Translations under genes and position numbers: made by a program
The notes under the pieces: model-generated
What the model saw: the letters and a program-made list of their open reading frames with translations, nothing else
Databases searched by the model: none
What the model was told of the DNA's origin: nothing
In this document: positions 9,688-20,065 of the stretch, piece by piece
How the letters are laid out: every line of letters starts with the position of its first letter
How positions within the stretch are numbered: position 1 is the stretch's first letter
From: Photobacterium iliopiscarium
GTDB lineage: Bacteria; Pseudomonadota; Gammaproteobacteria; Enterobacterales; Vibrionaceae
DNA length: 64,000 nt
Direction: 5' to 3'
Assembly: GCF_003026395.1 (NCBI RefSeq)
Contig: NZ_PYOO01000011.1
Coordinates: 1-64,000 of the forward strand

Positions 9688-10380
9688 ATGTTTAAAAAAC
9701 ATCTGTTAGCCTTAGCATGCATCTGTATTAGCCCTGCTGCTATTGCTAGCCCTTCGGTACCACAGTCATCAAACACTATCAGCTATAACTTGTTTCTCAT
9801 TCCTAGTCATGCCGTTGATAAAACCGTATCCACCATCAGTAACCAACTTAAACAACAGCAATTGTCATCACTTTATAGCCAAGGCTTTCTGCCACATATC
9901 ACCCTTTATTTAACTGAATATCCAGCTAAAAATCTCAACTTACTCAAACAACAAGCACAGCAACTGGCAAACCAATGGCACAGTTTTGATTTAACGCTAG
10001 ATCACATTCAGCGTACTAAAGGAAATTGGTTAATGCTTGATGTTAACAATACACCTGAGTTACAACGATTAGCCGATACCGCAGCAATAATGGTGGCCCC
10101 ACTTCGAACCATGGATCCAAAAATTCCGACATGGGTAAGCCACTATCCTGAAAAATTAGCTGCATTTCAGCGCTATGGCAGTCCCAATGTATTCATGAAT
10201 TTTGAACCTCATATAACCTTGTTACCTCAAACTGATCCGCAAAAACTGACTCAATTTATGGCAAATTATGGTGCTCAGTTTCAACCTATGCATTTTAAAG
10301 CACTCGGTATTGGCATCGCCGCCGTTAATAGTAATGGTCAAGCAAAAGCAGAGATTGCAAGTTACTCGTTTCCTAAATAG
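9688..10380 (+). CDS. Exported 2H phosphoesterase (2'-5' RNA ligase-like fold)
   Basis: A 230-residue protein with the two HxT signatures of the 2H superfamily: PHITLYL (His70, Thr72) and PHITLLP (His175, Thr177). The spacing of about 105 residues fits the two-lobed LigT/CPDase fold, which acts on cyclic phosphates or 2'-5' linkages. The first 20 residues look like a signal peptide (KK, hydrophobic core, AIA cleavage site), so the enzyme should be periplasmic, unlike cytoplasmic LigT. Substrate unknown. It has no operon partner: it sits between the cadA terminator and a shared terminator with the convergent RIO gene. Confidence 0.75.
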   Translation: MFKKHLLALACICISPAAIASPSVPQSSNTISYNLFLIPSHAVDKTVSTISNQLKQQQLSSLYSQGFLPHITLYLTEYPAKNLNLLKQQAQQLANQWHSFDLTLDHIQRTKGNWLMLDVNNTPELQRLADTAAIMVAPLRTMDPKIPTWVSHYPEKLAAFQRYGSPNVFMNFEPHITLLPQTDPQKLTQFMANYGAQFQPMHFKALGIGIAAVNSNGQAKAEIASYSFPK

Positions 10381-10389
10381 CAGCCACAA

Positions 10390-10421
10390 AAAAAGCTTCA
10401 ATCAACGATTGAAGCTTTTTT
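10390..10421 (+). terminator. Bidirectional terminator, 2H phosphoesterase / RIO kinase
   Basis: A 14-bp perfect stem (core AAGCTTCAATC / GATTGAAGCTT), 3-nt loop and A/T tracts on both sides, between two convergent genes. Confidence 0.88.
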
Positions 10422-10455
10422 AAATGACAATATTAAAGACAAACAAAGGTAGTGA

Positions 10456-11319
10456 TTACTCACATTCTTCTTCGTTAATATCCATTAATCGAGCTCGGCG
10501 TAATTCAGCCTCTGCCATCACTGCATTGATTTCAGCCATTAAGCCATCAATATCAGCATCAACCTCGCTTTCAATATACACACCCGTTAATTCTGTCTCT
10601 GGGGTTAATGTACCCGCTTGAAATAATGCCCACATTTCTTTGCCGTATTGAGTTTCAAGTACTTCTGGCGCATAACGACCATAATAATGGGCCATGTTAT
10701 TAACATCACGCTCAAACATCCATTTAGCATTATTATTTGCAGAAGCATCTACCGCTTGGGGTAAATCAATAATTACAGGGCCTTGACCATCCACCAGCAC
10801 ATTAAATTCAGATAAGTCGCCATGAATAAGGCCGATACATAACATACGCTTGATATACTCTATCATTAGCGCATGATCTCGTAAGGCTTGATCTTTGGTT
10901 AACGTAATATCATTTAAACGTGGAGCGACAGCGCCATCAGCATCTGTAATCAGCTCCATCAATAACACCCCGTCAAAACAACCATAAGGGATTGGCGCAC
11001 GTACATCGGCTTTTAGCAACAATGACAGTGCATCAACTTCAGCCTGCTGCCACACTTTTTCTTGCTCATCTCGCCCAAATTTAGAACCTTTTTCCATTGC
11101 GCGAGCACGACGACTATTGCGCACTTTACGCCCTTCACGGTAAGTCACCGCTTTTTTAAAGCTACGCTGGTCAATTTCTTTATAGACTTTAGCACAACAA
11201 ATTTTACCACCACTGCGAACAACATACACAGAGGCTTCTTTACCGCTCATCAGTTGAGATAAAACGTCATCAATAAGACCATCTTCAACGAGGGGTTGTA
11301 ATCGTGGAGGAATCTTCAT
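10456..11319 (-). CDS. RIO1-family atypical serine protein kinase
   Basis: A 287-residue RIO kinase. Visible elements are the flexible P loop SGKEASVY (25-32), the ATP-contacting Lys44 (CCAKVYK), the catalytic loop HGDLSEFN (Asp168) and the metal site IDLPQ (Asp185), which replaces the DFG of ordinary kinases. RIO proteins act in ribosome maturation in eukaryotes and archaea. The bacterial group is little characterised, and a target cannot be read from this locus. It is monocistronic, convergent with the 2H phosphoesterase gene. The acidic C-terminal tail (DINEEECE) is not part of the kinase fold. Confidence 0.9.
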   Translation of the reverse strand: MKIPPRLQPLVEDGLIDDVLSQLMSGKEASVYVVRSGGKICCAKVYKEIDQRSFKKAVTYREGRKVRNSRRARAMEKGSKFGRDEQEKVWQQAEVDALSLLLKADVRAPIPYGCFDGVLLMELITDADGAVAPRLNDITLTKDQALRDHALMIEYIKRMLCIGLIHGDLSEFNVLVDGQGPVIIDLPQAVDASANNNAKWMFERDVNNMAHYYGRYAPEVLETQYGKEMWALFQAGTLTPETELTGVYIESEVDADIDGLMAEINAVMAEAELRRARLMDINEEECE

Positions 11320-11666
11320 TACACCTACATTTACCAGTAACTAGGAATATACCTGTTTATAATATCGCATTATCGCTAGCTGAAATTTTTTAACAAGTAT
11401 TGATGAGTGGTTATTTAGTAACTAACCCATTAACCATAAAGACCAGTACAGAAATATTCGCACTAAAAAATAGAATATTAAACTTAAAAAACAATAAGAT
11501 AAAACATTAAAAATACTTTATCAACAACCACTATGGTCAACGTTTTAAATATAATCAATAAATAAAGATAATCAGTAAAGGAATAACAAGGGGACTTAAA
11601 CCCGCTTTCCTTTGATTGATGACAAGGTGAAAAGCGAACTTAAGAAAGTTGGAATAATGATGAGGC
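11320..11666. other. Intergenic stretch between RIO kinase and tRNA-Leu
   Basis: About 350 bp, AT-rich, with no convincing gene. It should hold the RIO kinase promoter, but no clear -35/-10 pair could be assigned. Open frames here and across the tRNA lack ribosome sites. Confidence 0.5.
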
Positions 11667-11702
11667 AAAAAAAAAGCCTCAATCTTACGATTAAGGCTTT
11701 TC
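11667..11702 (-). terminator. Terminator of tRNA-Leu
   Basis: On the reverse strand an 11-bp stem with one mismatch (AAAGCCT..AATC / GATT..AGGCTTT) is followed by a T9 run, directly after the tRNA 3' end. Confidence 0.88.
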
Positions 11703-11711
11703 TCTGAAATT

Positions 11712-11796
11712 TGGTGCCCGAGGTCGGACTTGAACCGACACTCCCGAAGGAAACGGATTTTGAATCCGTCGTGTATACCAATTTCACCACTCGGGC
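11712..11796 (-). tRNA. tRNA-Leu (anticodon CAA)
   Basis: An 85-nt tRNA on the reverse strand. The acceptor GCCCGAG pairs with CTCGGGC, and CCA is encoded. The D arm contains GGTATAC, and the T arm contains GGTTCAAGTCC. The anticodon stem ACGGA / TCCGT encloses loop TTCAAAA, giving CAA, which reads UUG. A long variable arm (TTTCCTTCGGGAGT) is typical of class II leucine tRNAs. Confidence 0.96.
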
Positions 11797-11807
11797 TTAT
11801 GGCGGCT

Positions 11808-11835
11808 ATTATACGTATATCGTATTGATGTGCAA
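11808..11835 (-). promoter_or_regulatory. Promoter of tRNA-Leu
   Basis: On the reverse strand a -35 TTGCAC (11830-11835), a 16-bp spacer and a perfect TATAAT (11808-11813) are followed by a GC-rich GCCGCC segment. This is the same architecture as the rrn promoter at the left edge and fits stringent control of stable RNA. Confidence 0.8.
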
Positions 11836-12021
11836 GCGTTAATCCATACAATTTACCACATCAAATATTAAGCGTTGTTTTTTTAATCTTAAATGATTTT
11901 ATTGATGATAATCAAACCACTACATAATAAAAGTCATGAACATATTTTGTAGCAATTTTGTGCGTTCATTCGTATTTAATTTACTGTTACACTGCCGATC
12001 AGAAGGATTTGCTTAGCCATT

Positions 12022-12531
12022 ATGGATACTGGAACCGTCATGCAGAAAAAGAAACCGCAACACACTTCCGTTTCACACCAATACCCGAGCTTATTGCGTC
12101 GCCTCGGCGCTTGGCTCTACGATACGCTTATTGTCTCGGCTATTTTAATCATTGCAGGTGCAGTTGCGATGGCGATTGTTGCCGCTTTACTTGCTATTGG
12201 TATTCTCTCTTTAGGCGATTACCAAGATGCCAGCGACTATTTGATGTCAAATCCTACAGCAAGCATGTTATATAGCGCTTACCTTGCTATCGTTATTATT
12301 GGTTTTTATAGCTATTTTTGGACTCAGGCAGGACAAACATTAGGAATGCGAGCATGGAAACTAAAACTTCAAAATGAAGATGGCTCACCCATTAAAATCA
12401 CACAAGCCCTTATTCGCATTGCAACTTCAGCATTTGGTTTAGGTAACTTACTGGCGTTTAATAATACGCGCCGTTCAATGCAAGATATCATGGCCGAATG
12501 CGAAATGGTCGTAACAGAAAAAGTACATTAA
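12022..12531 (+). CDS. RDD family inner-membrane protein
   Basis: A 169-residue protein with the RDD hallmark near its start (RRLGAWLYDTLIV) and two or three membrane segments (about 35-65 and 90-110). A cytoplasmic amphipathic part follows with the conserved QTLGMRAWKLKL. RDD proteins are poorly defined; some have been linked to ion or proton exchange. An in-frame ATG at 12052 is an alternative start, since neither has an ideal ribosome site, though AGAAGGA lies 14 nt before the first. The gene is convergent with lptG, and the two share a terminator. Confidence 0.8.
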   Translation: MDTGTVMQKKKPQHTSVSHQYPSLLRRLGAWLYDTLIVSAILIIAGAVAMAIVAALLAIGILSLGDYQDASDYLMSNPTASMLYSAYLAIVIIGFYSYFWTQAGQTLGMRAWKLKLQNEDGSPIKITQALIRIATSAFGLGNLLAFNNTRRSMQDIMAECEMVVTEKVH

Positions 12532-12560
12532 AATATAATAGCCGCGACATAAGACCTCAT

Positions 12561-12588
12561 AAAAAAGGAGCCTCTCGGCTCCTTTTTT
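12561..12588 (+). terminator. Bidirectional terminator, RDD gene / lptG
   Basis: A 12-bp perfect stem (AAAAAAGGAGCC / GGCTCCTTTTTT) with loop TCTC, between convergent genes. Confidence 0.9.
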
Positions 12589-12593
12589 AATCG

Positions 12594-13667
12594 CTATAAT
12601 TTACGTTGCAGCAAATAAATAGTGATGGCTAAAAACACCAGACTAGGCGCGAGAGCCCCAACGACCGGAGGTAAATTATAGACTAAGCTCATCGGTCCAA
12701 ACACTTCATTGGAAATATAAAATGCAAATCCAAAGATAACCCCAGATAACACCCGAGCCCCCATCGTCACCGAACGTAATGGCCCAAAGACAAATGACAA
12801 TGCTAATAGCATCATTACCGCAATGGATACAGGTTGCAGTGCTTTTCGCCAAAATGCGAGTTCATAACGCATTGCATCTTGCTTAGATTCTTTCAGATAA
12901 CCGACATAATCATATAATCCAGACAGTGATAACTCTTCTGGTTTCACTGTAACAACCGCTAACTTATCTGGCGTTAGTGTGGTTTGCCATTTCTTAGTGT
13001 CGTAATGAGTATTGGTAATCTGTGCCTTATTGGTCATATCCGTCATAGTGACATCATGCATTGTCCAACCAAGCTTAACGTCATAAGTTGCTGTTTTAGC
13101 CGATACCACATCAAGTAATTTATCTTGGCTATTAAATTGCCAAATATTAACCACATCAATTTGGTTTTTATCATGTACGCGGCCGAGATAAATAAAGTCG
13201 TTATCATCTTTTGCCCACACACCACTTTGAACCGATAGCATACTGCCGCCACTGATCCATAACGCGCGCAGCTCACGGGCTGATTTTTGTGCTTGAGGTG
13301 CGCCCCATTGCCCCAGTAACGTCACAATGATCATTAATGGCACAGCGGTTTTCAGAGTAGATAATCCAATATCTAACTTAGAAAAACCCGCCGCTTGCAT
13401 CACCACCAGCTCAGAGCTTGAAGCTAACATGCCTAAACCAATCAACGCGCCAAGTAATACTGCCATTGGGAAAAATGTCACAATATCTTGTGGCATGGAT
13501 AACAACACAAAATACAAAGCTTTCAGTAGGTCATAACTGCCTTGACCGACTTTACGTAACTGCTCAACATATTTAATGATGGCAGATAATCCTACCAACG
13601 TTGATAACGTTAATGCTGATGTTGCGATAATAGTTCGGCCAATATACCAGTCGAGAATTTTAAACAT
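12594..13667 (-). CDS. lptG: LPS export permease LptG
   Basis: A 357-residue inner-membrane subunit of the LptB2FGC extractor that pulls lipopolysaccharide from the membrane and feeds the periplasmic bridge. Three N-terminal membrane segments, a periplasmic beta-jellyroll (about 130-260) and three C-terminal segments fit the family (E. coli 360). The opening FKILDWYIGRTI and the ASSSELVVMQAAGFS coupling region are typical. Its ATG overlaps the lptF stop by one base (TAATG), so translation is probably coupled. Confidence 0.95.
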   Translation of the reverse strand: MFKILDWYIGRTIIATSALTLSTLVGLSAIIKYVEQLRKVGQGSYDLLKALYFVLLSMPQDIVTFFPMAVLLGALIGLGMLASSSELVVMQAAGFSKLDIGLSTLKTAVPLMIIVTLLGQWGAPQAQKSARELRALWISGGSMLSVQSGVWAKDDNDFIYLGRVHDKNQIDVVNIWQFNSQDKLLDVVSAKTATYDVKLGWTMHDVTMTDMTNKAQITNTHYDTKKWQTTLTPDKLAVVTVKPEELSLSGLYDYVGYLKESKQDAMRYELAFWRKALQPVSIAVMMLLALSFVFGPLRSVTMGARVLSGVIFGFAFYISNEVFGPMSLVYNLPPVVGALAPSLVFLAITIYLLQRKL

Positions 13668-14767
13668 TAACCACGTCTCCGTAATTTATCTTTGAGGCGT
13701 CGAATCGGTAAACTATCCCAGCTATTTAAAGCGATTGCGATCAATAACGTGCCAATATTAATCGGCCACATTCCCATCCACCCAGGAATAAAACCATCTT
13801 CAATCGCAGATTTTGCGGATGATATTGCTAGGAAATACGCTAAATAAATTAATACTGCTGGCGCTAATTTAGCAAATCGTCCTTGACGAGGGTTAACCGC
13901 AGATAACGGCACCACAATCATGACTAATAATGGAATACATAAAATTAACGATAATCGCCATTGCAATTCAGCGGTTGCCGCTAAGCTTGGATCTTTTAAT
14001 AATTCAGCCGTTGTTTTCGCTTCCCAATCACGAGAGCCTTGTTTTACTTTACGTTGACCAATTAACGCTTGGTAATTATCAAACTGTGTAATGGCATAAT
14101 TCAATTTAGTGGGTACACCTTCATAACGGGTACCTTGCTGTAAGTCTAACATTTGACGACCGTCAGCTTGTTCGGTAACAAAACCACGATCAGCCACCAT
14201 CACACTCGGTTGTAATGAATCTTGCGCTTTTAATTGAGCAATAAACACTTTATGTAATTTGGAACCTTTGTCCGTAATATCATTAACAAATACCACCCCT
14301 GAGCCATTAGGTGCCATTTGGAATGTTCCTTTGACCAGCATATTTAAACCCGGATCAGCCTTAGCTTGATCGGTAATCTGTTCAATTTTATTTTGAGCCC
14401 ACGGCGCAACCCATAATGCATTGGCGGTTGCTATCGAGCCCGTAATTAAAGCTAATGCTAATGCGGCACGAATAAGAAATTTATTCCCCATGCCAGTAGC
14501 ACTCATTACCGTAATTTCACTTTCAGCGTATAAACGACCAAAAGTTAGCAAAATACCAATATATAAACTCAGCGGTAACATCAGCAATGCCATTGCTGGA
14601 ATAGAAAGCCCCATTAAAGTCACAATGAGATCACTCGGAATCGAACCATCCGTCGCTTGTGCTAAAATGCGAATGAACTTTTGGCTAATAAAGACAAGAA
14701 AAAGCACAAAAAGTACTGCTAATTGGCTTTTTACTGTCTCTCTCGTCAAATACCTAACAATAATCAC
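13667..14767 (-). CDS. lptF: LPS export permease LptF
   Basis: The 366-residue partner of LptG, the same length as in E. coli, with the same 3+3 membrane layout around a periplasmic jellyroll. MIIVRYLTRETVKSQLAVLFVL at the start and the YAESEITVMSATGM coupling region identify it. It is first in a two-gene operon with lptG and divergent from pepA, an arrangement conserved in many gammaproteobacteria. Confidence 0.95.
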   Translation of the reverse strand: MIIVRYLTRETVKSQLAVLFVLFLVFISQKFIRILAQATDGSIPSDLIVTLMGLSIPAMALLMLPLSLYIGILLTFGRLYAESEITVMSATGMGNKFLIRAALALALITGSIATANALWVAPWAQNKIEQITDQAKADPGLNMLVKGTFQMAPNGSGVVFVNDITDKGSKLHKVFIAQLKAQDSLQPSVMVADRGFVTEQADGRQMLDLQQGTRYEGVPTKLNYAITQFDNYQALIGQRKVKQGSRDWEAKTTAELLKDPSLAATAELQWRLSLILCIPLLVMIVVPLSAVNPRQGRFAKLAPAVLIYLAYFLAISSAKSAIEDGFIPGWMGMWPINIGTLLIAIALNSWDSLPIRRLKDKLRRRG

Positions 14768-14961
14768 GCGTTATATTCCCATAGAAAACTTGTTTTTTTG
14801 ATGTAATCACTATAGTTTTTGGTTAAATTAGTTATTTTTTTATCTTTCGGCTGAATGTAAGTCTGCGCTTTAAGCCTATACCGAAATCTCGGCAGAGCAA
14901 GCAAGTGTGGTATTATCTAACATTTAGCGTTAATTGTCTTTATAGGATGTTAGGAGTACGC

Positions 14962-16470
14962 ATGGAGTTCAGTGTCAAAAGCGGTAGCCCCGAAAAACAG
15001 CGCAGTGCGTGTATTGTCGTGGGCGTATTTGAACCACGTCGCCTCTCTCCAATCGCGGAACAGCTAGACAAAATTAGTGATGGCTACATTAGCTCATTAT
15101 TACGTCGTGGTGACCTTGAAGGAAAACCAGGACAGATGTTGTTATTACATCATGTTCCTAACGTATTGTCAGAACGAGTACTACTTGTTGGTTGTGGTAA
15201 AGAGCGAGAGCTTGATGAACGCCAATACAAACAAATCATCAAAAAAACCATCAGTACGCTCAATGAAACCGGTTCAATGGAAGCGGTATGTTTCCTAACC
15301 GAGTTACATGTTAAAGGTCGCGATACCTACTGGAAAGTACGTCAAGCAGTAGAAACAACCAAAGATAGCCTTTATACCTTTAACCAGTTTAAAAGTAACA
15401 AGCCAGAGACGCGCCGTCCACTACGCAAGTTAGTTTTTAATGTACCCACTCGCCGTGAGCTTTCTTTGGGCGAACGTGCGATTGCGCATGGTCTTGCTAT
15501 TTCTTCAGGCGTTAAAGCCAGTAAAGACCTTGGCAATATGCCACCTAACGTTGCCAATCCTGCTTATTTAGCCTCACAGGCACGTCGTTTAGCGGATGAT
15601 TTTGAAACCGTTAGTACTAAAATCATTGGCGAACAAGAAATGGCAACCTTAGGTATGACATCATACCTTGCTGTTGGCCAAGGTTCTAAAAACGAAGCCA
15701 TGATGTCAGTGATTGAATACAAAGGCCATCCTGATCCTGAAACCAAACCCATTGTTCTTGTGGGTAAAGGTTTAACGTTTGATTCAGGCGGTATTTCTAT
15801 CAAGCCTGGCGCACAAATGGATGAGATGAAGTACGACATGTGTGGTGCTGCCTCTGTATTTGGTACCATGAAAGCGTTAGCAAAACTGAACCTACCGATT
15901 AATGTTGTCGGTATACTGGCTGGTTGTGAAAATATGCCTGGTGGCGGTGCTTACCGTCCTGGTGATATTTTAACCACCATGTCAGGTCAAACGGTTGAAG
16001 TGTTAAATACCGATGCCGAAGGCCGTTTAGTGTTATGTGATGCATTAACCTACGTTGAGCGTTTTGAGCCTGAATGTGTGGTTGATGTAGCCACATTAAC
16101 TGGCGCATGTGTAGTGGCGCTTGGTCATCATATTAGTGGCTTAATGGGCAACCATAATCCATTAGCACATGAACTTATTAATGCGTCAGAACAAGCGGGT
16201 GATCGTGCTTGGCGTCTACCGATGAGTGATGAGTACCAAGAGCAAATTGCTAGCCCATTTGCTGATATGGCGAACTTAGGTACACCAGGAGCGGGCTCTA
16301 TCACTGCTGGTTGTTTCTTGTCGCGTTTTACCAAGAAATACAACTGGGCTCACCTTGATATTGCAGGTACGGCTTGGAAAGGTGGCGCGGCGAAAGGCTC
16401 AACCGGACGTCCAGTCCCATTGCTGGTCCAATTCCTACTCAATCGAGCAGGCCAAGAGATTGTCGAATAA
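14962..16470 (+). CDS. pepA: Leucyl aminopeptidase PepA
   Basis: A two-metal M17 aminopeptidase, usually a cytoplasmic hexamer; in E. coli it is also a DNA-binding accessory protein in Xer recombination and carAB control. I chose the ATG at 14962, which follows TAGGAG by 5 nt; the longer frame adds 19 residues unlike the family. This gives 502 residues (E. coli 503). The signature NTDAEGRL lies at 349-356, with metal ligands Asp351 and Glu353 and catalytic Arg355. [15 protein letters not shown], carrying further ligands, is near 270. holC and valS follow. Confidence 0.95.
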   Translation: MEFSVKSGSPEKQRSACIVVGVFEPRRLSPIAEQLDKISDGYISSLLRRGDLEGKPGQMLLLHHVPNVLSERVLLVGCGKERELDERQYKQIIKKTISTLNETGSMEAVCFLTELHVKGRDTYWKVRQAVETTKDSLYTFNQFKSNKPETRRPLRKLVFNVPTRRELSLGERAIAHGLAISSGVKASKDLGNMPPNVANPAYLASQARRLADDFETVSTKIIGEQEMATLGMTSYLAVGQGSKNEAMMSVIEYKGHPDPETKPIVLVGKGLTFDSGGISIKPGAQMDEMKYDMCGAASVFGTMKALAKLNLPINVVGILAGCENMPGGGAYRPGDILTTMSGQTVEVLNTDAEGRLVLCDALTYVERFEPECVVDVATLTGACVVALGHHISGLMGNHNPLAHELINASEQAGDRAWRLPMSDEYQEQIASPFADMANLGTPGAGSITAGCFLSRFTKKYNWAHLDIAGTAWKGGAAKGSTGRPVPLLVQFLLNRAGQEIVE

Positions 16471-16479
16471 GACACTCAG

Positions 16480-16504
16480 AAAAGGGCCTTTGGCCCTTTT
16501 CTTT
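16480..16504 (+). terminator. Terminator after pepA
   Basis: Stem AAAAGGGCC / GGCCCTTTT with a 3-nt loop, then CTTTT. It lies 10 nt after the pepA stop and may only partly end transcription before holC. Confidence 0.8.
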
Positions 16505-16518
16505 TAGGACATTAATTT

Positions 16519-16974
16519 ATGACTCATGCTACGTTTTATATATTAGATGATAAGCAAGATGACACTGATCGTAATTTTCAGTGGCATTTTGCTTGTCGTT
16601 GCGCAGCCATGAGTTACCGTCAAGGGTTACGAGTTTACTTACTTGCAGCAGACAAACAACAAGCAGAACAAATAGATGAATATCTATGGCAACAAGATCC
16701 CGACAACTTTATCCCTCACAATTTACTTGGAGAAGGACCAAGAGGAGGATCACCGGTTGAAATTGGTTGGCCTGGTTTACGCTATAGCGGACACCGCGCA
16801 GTATTAATTAATTTAGCCGAAATTGTCGCAAATTTTGCGGTTAGCTTTGCACAAGTGGTAGACTTTGTCCCTTGCGACGAAACGCTCAAACAGCAGGCGC
16901 GCGAGCGTTACAAGGCTTATCGCCTTGCTGGCATTCAAATTACGACTGCCAATGCTGTTATTGAGACGCCTTAA
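16519..16974 (+). CDS. holC: DNA polymerase III chi subunit HolC
   Basis: A 151-residue protein (E. coli 147) that links the clamp loader, through psi, to single-strand binding protein. Family features are the N-terminal ATFYIL, the central ACRCAAMSYRQGLRVYLLAADKQQAE and the PHNLLGEGPRGGSPVEIGWP loop. It sits between pepA and valS in the conserved order, with a short 33-nt gap to valS that suggests cotranscription. Confidence 0.93.
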   Translation: MTHATFYILDDKQDDTDRNFQWHFACRCAAMSYRQGLRVYLLAADKQQAEQIDEYLWQQDPDNFIPHNLLGEGPRGGSPVEIGWPGLRYSGHRAVLINLAEIVANFAVSFAQVVDFVPCDETLKQQARERYKAYRLAGIQITTANAVIETP

Positions 16975-17007
16975 TTCCACATAGAATAGAATCCTTCTAA
17001 GAGCGCT

Positions 17008-19869
17008 ATGGAAAAGACATACAACCCACAATCAATTGAACAAGCGCTTTATCAGCGCTGGGAAGAGGCTGGCTACTTTAAGCCTCATGGTGATACATCT
17101 AAAGATGCTTACAGCATTATGATCCCGCCACCAAACGTCACAGGCAGCCTACACATGGGCCACGCGTTCCAGGATACCATTATGGATACCCTGATTCGTT
17201 GTGAGCGTATGAAAGGTAAAAATACCCTATGGCAGGTTGGTACAGACCACGCAGGTATTGCTACCCAAATGGTTGTGGAGCGTAAGATCGCTGCTGAAGA
17301 AGGCAAAACTAAACACGACTACGGCCGTGATGCTTTCATCGATAAGATCTGGGAATGGAAAAACGAATCTGGTGGCACTATCACCAAACAGCTTCGTCGC
17401 CTTGGCGCATCAGTAGACTGGGATCGTGAGCGCTTCACGATGGATGACGGTCTATCAAATGCAGTTCAAGAAGTTTTCGTTCGCCTTTACCAAGAAGATC
17501 TACTTTACCGTGGTAAGCGCCTAGTTAACTGGGATCCAAAACTACACACAGCAATCTCTGACATCGAAGTTGAAAACAAAGATGTTAAAGGCTACATGTG
17601 GCACTTCCGTTACCCACTTGCTGATGGCGTACAAACAGCAGACGGTAAAGACTACATTGTGGTTGCAACAACCCGTCCAGAAACCATGCTGGGTGATACA
17701 GGCGTTGCAGTAAACCCTGAAGATCCACGTTACAAAGATCTGATCGGCAAAGAAATCATTCTACCTATCATTGGCCGTCGCATCCCTATTTTAGGTGATG
17801 AACATGCGGACATGGATAAAGGTACAGGTTGTGTAAAAATCACCCCTGCACACGATTTCAATGACTACGAAGTAGGCAAGCGTCATAGCCTACCGATGAT
17901 CAACATCCTAACTTTTAACGCTGACATTCGTGATGCGGCGGAAGTATTCACCACCAATGGTGAAGAAAGTGATGTTTACAGCACTGAAATCCCAGCTAAA
18001 TACCAAGGTATGGAGCGTTTTGCAGCGCGTAAAGCTATCGTTGCTGAATTTGACGAGCTTGGTCTACTAGAAGAAATTAAAGATCATGATCTAACCATTC
18101 CTTATGGTGATCGTGGTGGCGTAGTTATCGAACCAATGCTAACCGCACAATGGTACGTTCGCGCAGCACCATTAGCTGAACCTGCTATTCAAGCTGTTGA
18201 AAACGGCGATATCCAATTTGTCCCTAAGCAGTACGAAAACATGTACTTCTCTTGGATGCGTGATATTCAAGATTGGTGTATTTCTCGTCAACTTTGGTGG
18301 GGTCACCGCATTCCAGCTTGGTACGATAACGACGGTAATGTTTACGTTGGCCGTAACGAAGATGAAGTACGTGAGAAACACAATCTAGCGCCAGTTGTGG
18401 TACTAAACCAAGACAACGACGTACTTGATACATGGTTCTCTTCAGCGCTATGGACATTTGGTACGCAAGGCTGGCCAGAAAATACCCCTGATCTTCAAAC
18501 CTTCCACCCATCTGATGTGTTGGTAACCGGTTTTGACATCATCTTCTTCTGGGTTGCGCGTATGATCATGATGACCATGCACTTCTGTAAAGATGAAGAC
18601 GGCAAAGCACAAGTACCATTTAAAACTGTTTACGTAACCGGTCTTATCCGTGACGAAAACGGCGATAAAATGTCTAAGTCTAAGGGTAACGTAATTGACC
18701 CTATCGACATGATCGATGGTATTGATCTTGAGTCTCTAGTAGAGAAGCGTTGTGGCAACATGATGCAACCTCAACTAGCCGCGAAGATCGAAAAAGCGAC
18801 CCGTAAGACATTTGAAGCAGGTATTGAACCTTACGGTACCGATGCCCTACGTTTCACCCTTGCTGCAATGGCTTCGACTGGCCGTGACATCAACTGGGAC
18901 ATGAAGCGTCTTGAGGGTTACCGCAACTTCTGTAACAAGCTATGGAACGCAAGCCGTTACGTACTAATGAACACAGAAGATCAAGATTGTGGTTTCGCTA
19001 CCGATAGCGTTCTTGAGTACTCAGTGGCTGACAAGTGGATTGAATCACAATTCCAACTAGCCGCGAAAGATTTTAATGCTCACATTGATAATTTCCGTTT
19101 AGATATGGCTGCCGGTGTACTTTATGAGTTCATCTGGAACCAATTCTGTGACTGGTACCTAGAGCTAACAAAACCGGTTCTATGGAAAGGCACTGAAGCA
19201 CAACAACGTGCAACGCGCCATACGCTAATCACCGTACTTGAGAAGACATTACGTCTTGCGCATCCAGTATTACCTTACATCACTGAATCAATCTGGCAGA
19301 GCGTTAAGCCACTGGTTGACGGTGTTGAAGGTGAAACCATCATGAATCAGGCATTGCCTCAGTTTGATGAAGCGCAATTCAATCAAGCAGCAATTACTGA
19401 CATTGAATTTGTTAAGGCATTTATCACAAGTATTCGTAACTTACGTGCAGAATACGATATCGCGCCAAGCAAACCACTATCAGTAATGCTAAAAGTTGCA
19501 GATGCTAACGATGCAACTCGTGTTGAAGCAAACCTAACAGTACTTAAATCTCTGGCTAAACTTGAAGAAGTTAAAGTATTGGCTGACGGTGAAGCAACAC
19601 CTGCTTGTGCAACAGCACTTGTAGGTAAATCTGAGTTAATGATCCCAATGGCGGGTCTGATTGATAAAGATGCTGAACTGGCACGTTTAGATAAAGAAAT
19701 TGCGAAAATGGCAGGCGAAATCAAACGTACTGCTGGCAAACTAAGTAACGAAGGTTTCGTTGCTAAAGCGCCTGAAATCGTAATTACTAAAGAACGTGAA
19801 AAACTAGCGGGTTATGAAGAAACACTGGTTAAACTTACCGAGCAAAAAGCAACTATTGCTGCGCTATAA
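17008..19869 (+). CDS. valS: Valyl-tRNA synthetase
   Basis: A class I synthetase that charges tRNA-Val, with CP1 editing of threonine. It has 953 residues (E. coli 951). The HIGH-type motif HMGH is at 49-52 within [14 protein letters not shown], and KMSKS is at 554-558, the same numbers as I recall for E. coli. A C-terminal coiled coil (about 885-950) is rich in Lys and Glu. It is last in the holC-valS unit, followed by a strong terminator. Confidence 0.97.
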   Translation: MEKTYNPQSIEQALYQRWEEAGYFKPHGDTSKDAYSIMIPPPNVTGSLHMGHAFQDTIMDTLIRCERMKGKNTLWQVGTDHAGIATQMVVERKIAAEEGKTKHDYGRDAFIDKIWEWKNESGGTITKQLRRLGASVDWDRERFTMDDGLSNAVQEVFVRLYQEDLLYRGKRLVNWDPKLHTAISDIEVENKDVKGYMWHFRYPLADGVQTADGKDYIVVATTRPETMLGDTGVAVNPEDPRYKDLIGKEIILPIIGRRIPILGDEHADMDKGTGCVKITPAHDFNDYEVGKRHSLPMINILTFNADIRDAAEVFTTNGEESDVYSTEIPAKYQGMERFAARKAIVAEFDELGLLEEIKDHDLTIPYGDRGGVVIEPMLTAQWYVRAAPLAEPAIQAVENGDIQFVPKQYENMYFSWMRDIQDWCISRQLWWGHRIPAWYDNDGNVYVGRNEDEVREKHNLAPVVVLNQDNDVLDTWFSSALWTFGTQGWPENTPDLQTFHPSDVLVTGFDIIFFWVARMIMMTMHFCKDEDGKAQVPFKTVYVTGLIRDENGDKMSKSKGNVIDPIDMIDGIDLESLVEKRCGNMMQPQLAAKIEKATRKTFEAGIEPYGTDALRFTLAAMASTGRDINWDMKRLEGYRNFCNKLWNASRYVLMNTEDQDCGFATDSVLEYSVADKWIESQFQLAAKDFNAHIDNFRLDMAAGVLYEFIWNQFCDWYLELTKPVLWKGTEAQQRATRHTLITVLEKTLRLAHPVLPYITESIWQSVKPLVDGVEGETIMNQALPQFDEAQFNQAAITDIEFVKAFITSIRNLRAEYDIAPSKPLSVMLKVADANDATRVEANLTVLKSLAKLEEVKVLADGEATPACATALVGKSELMIPMAGLIDKDAELARLDKEIAKMAGEIKRTAGKLSNEGFVAKAPEIVITKEREKLAGYEETLVKLTEQKATIAAL

Positions 19870-19890
19870 GTAATCGTTAATCATATCAAT

Positions 19891-19921
19891 AAAAACCGAC
19901 GTTTCGACGTCGGTTTTTTTT
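19891..19921 (+). terminator. Terminator of valS
   Basis: A 12-bp perfect stem (AAAAACCGACGT / ACGTCGGTTTTT) with a stable TTCG tetraloop and a T8 run. Confidence 0.93.
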
Positions 19922-20065
19922 ATTCTACAATTTATGGCACTCAGACAAAGATAAAAAACATTCACCAACAATAGCTTTTAACTATTGGTGACATATAAAA
20001 TACCAAATTTACCTATTGAACTAAGTTTGTAATACTCATTACATCAAATTAATGAGATTAACCTT

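Noticed and set aside
11555-11851. Open frames on the reverse strand across the tRNA-Leu
   Set aside because: They run through the tRNA gene and its terminator and have no ribosome site; the tRNA explains the conservation.
11958-12275. A 105-codon frame overlapping the RDD gene
   Set aside because: It is in another frame of a clear RDD protein and shows a Cys/Arg-rich composition typical of a shadow frame.
14905-14961. A 19-residue N-terminal extension of PepA
   Set aside because: The extension is unlike the family and lacks a ribosome site; the ATG at 14962 follows TAGGAG.
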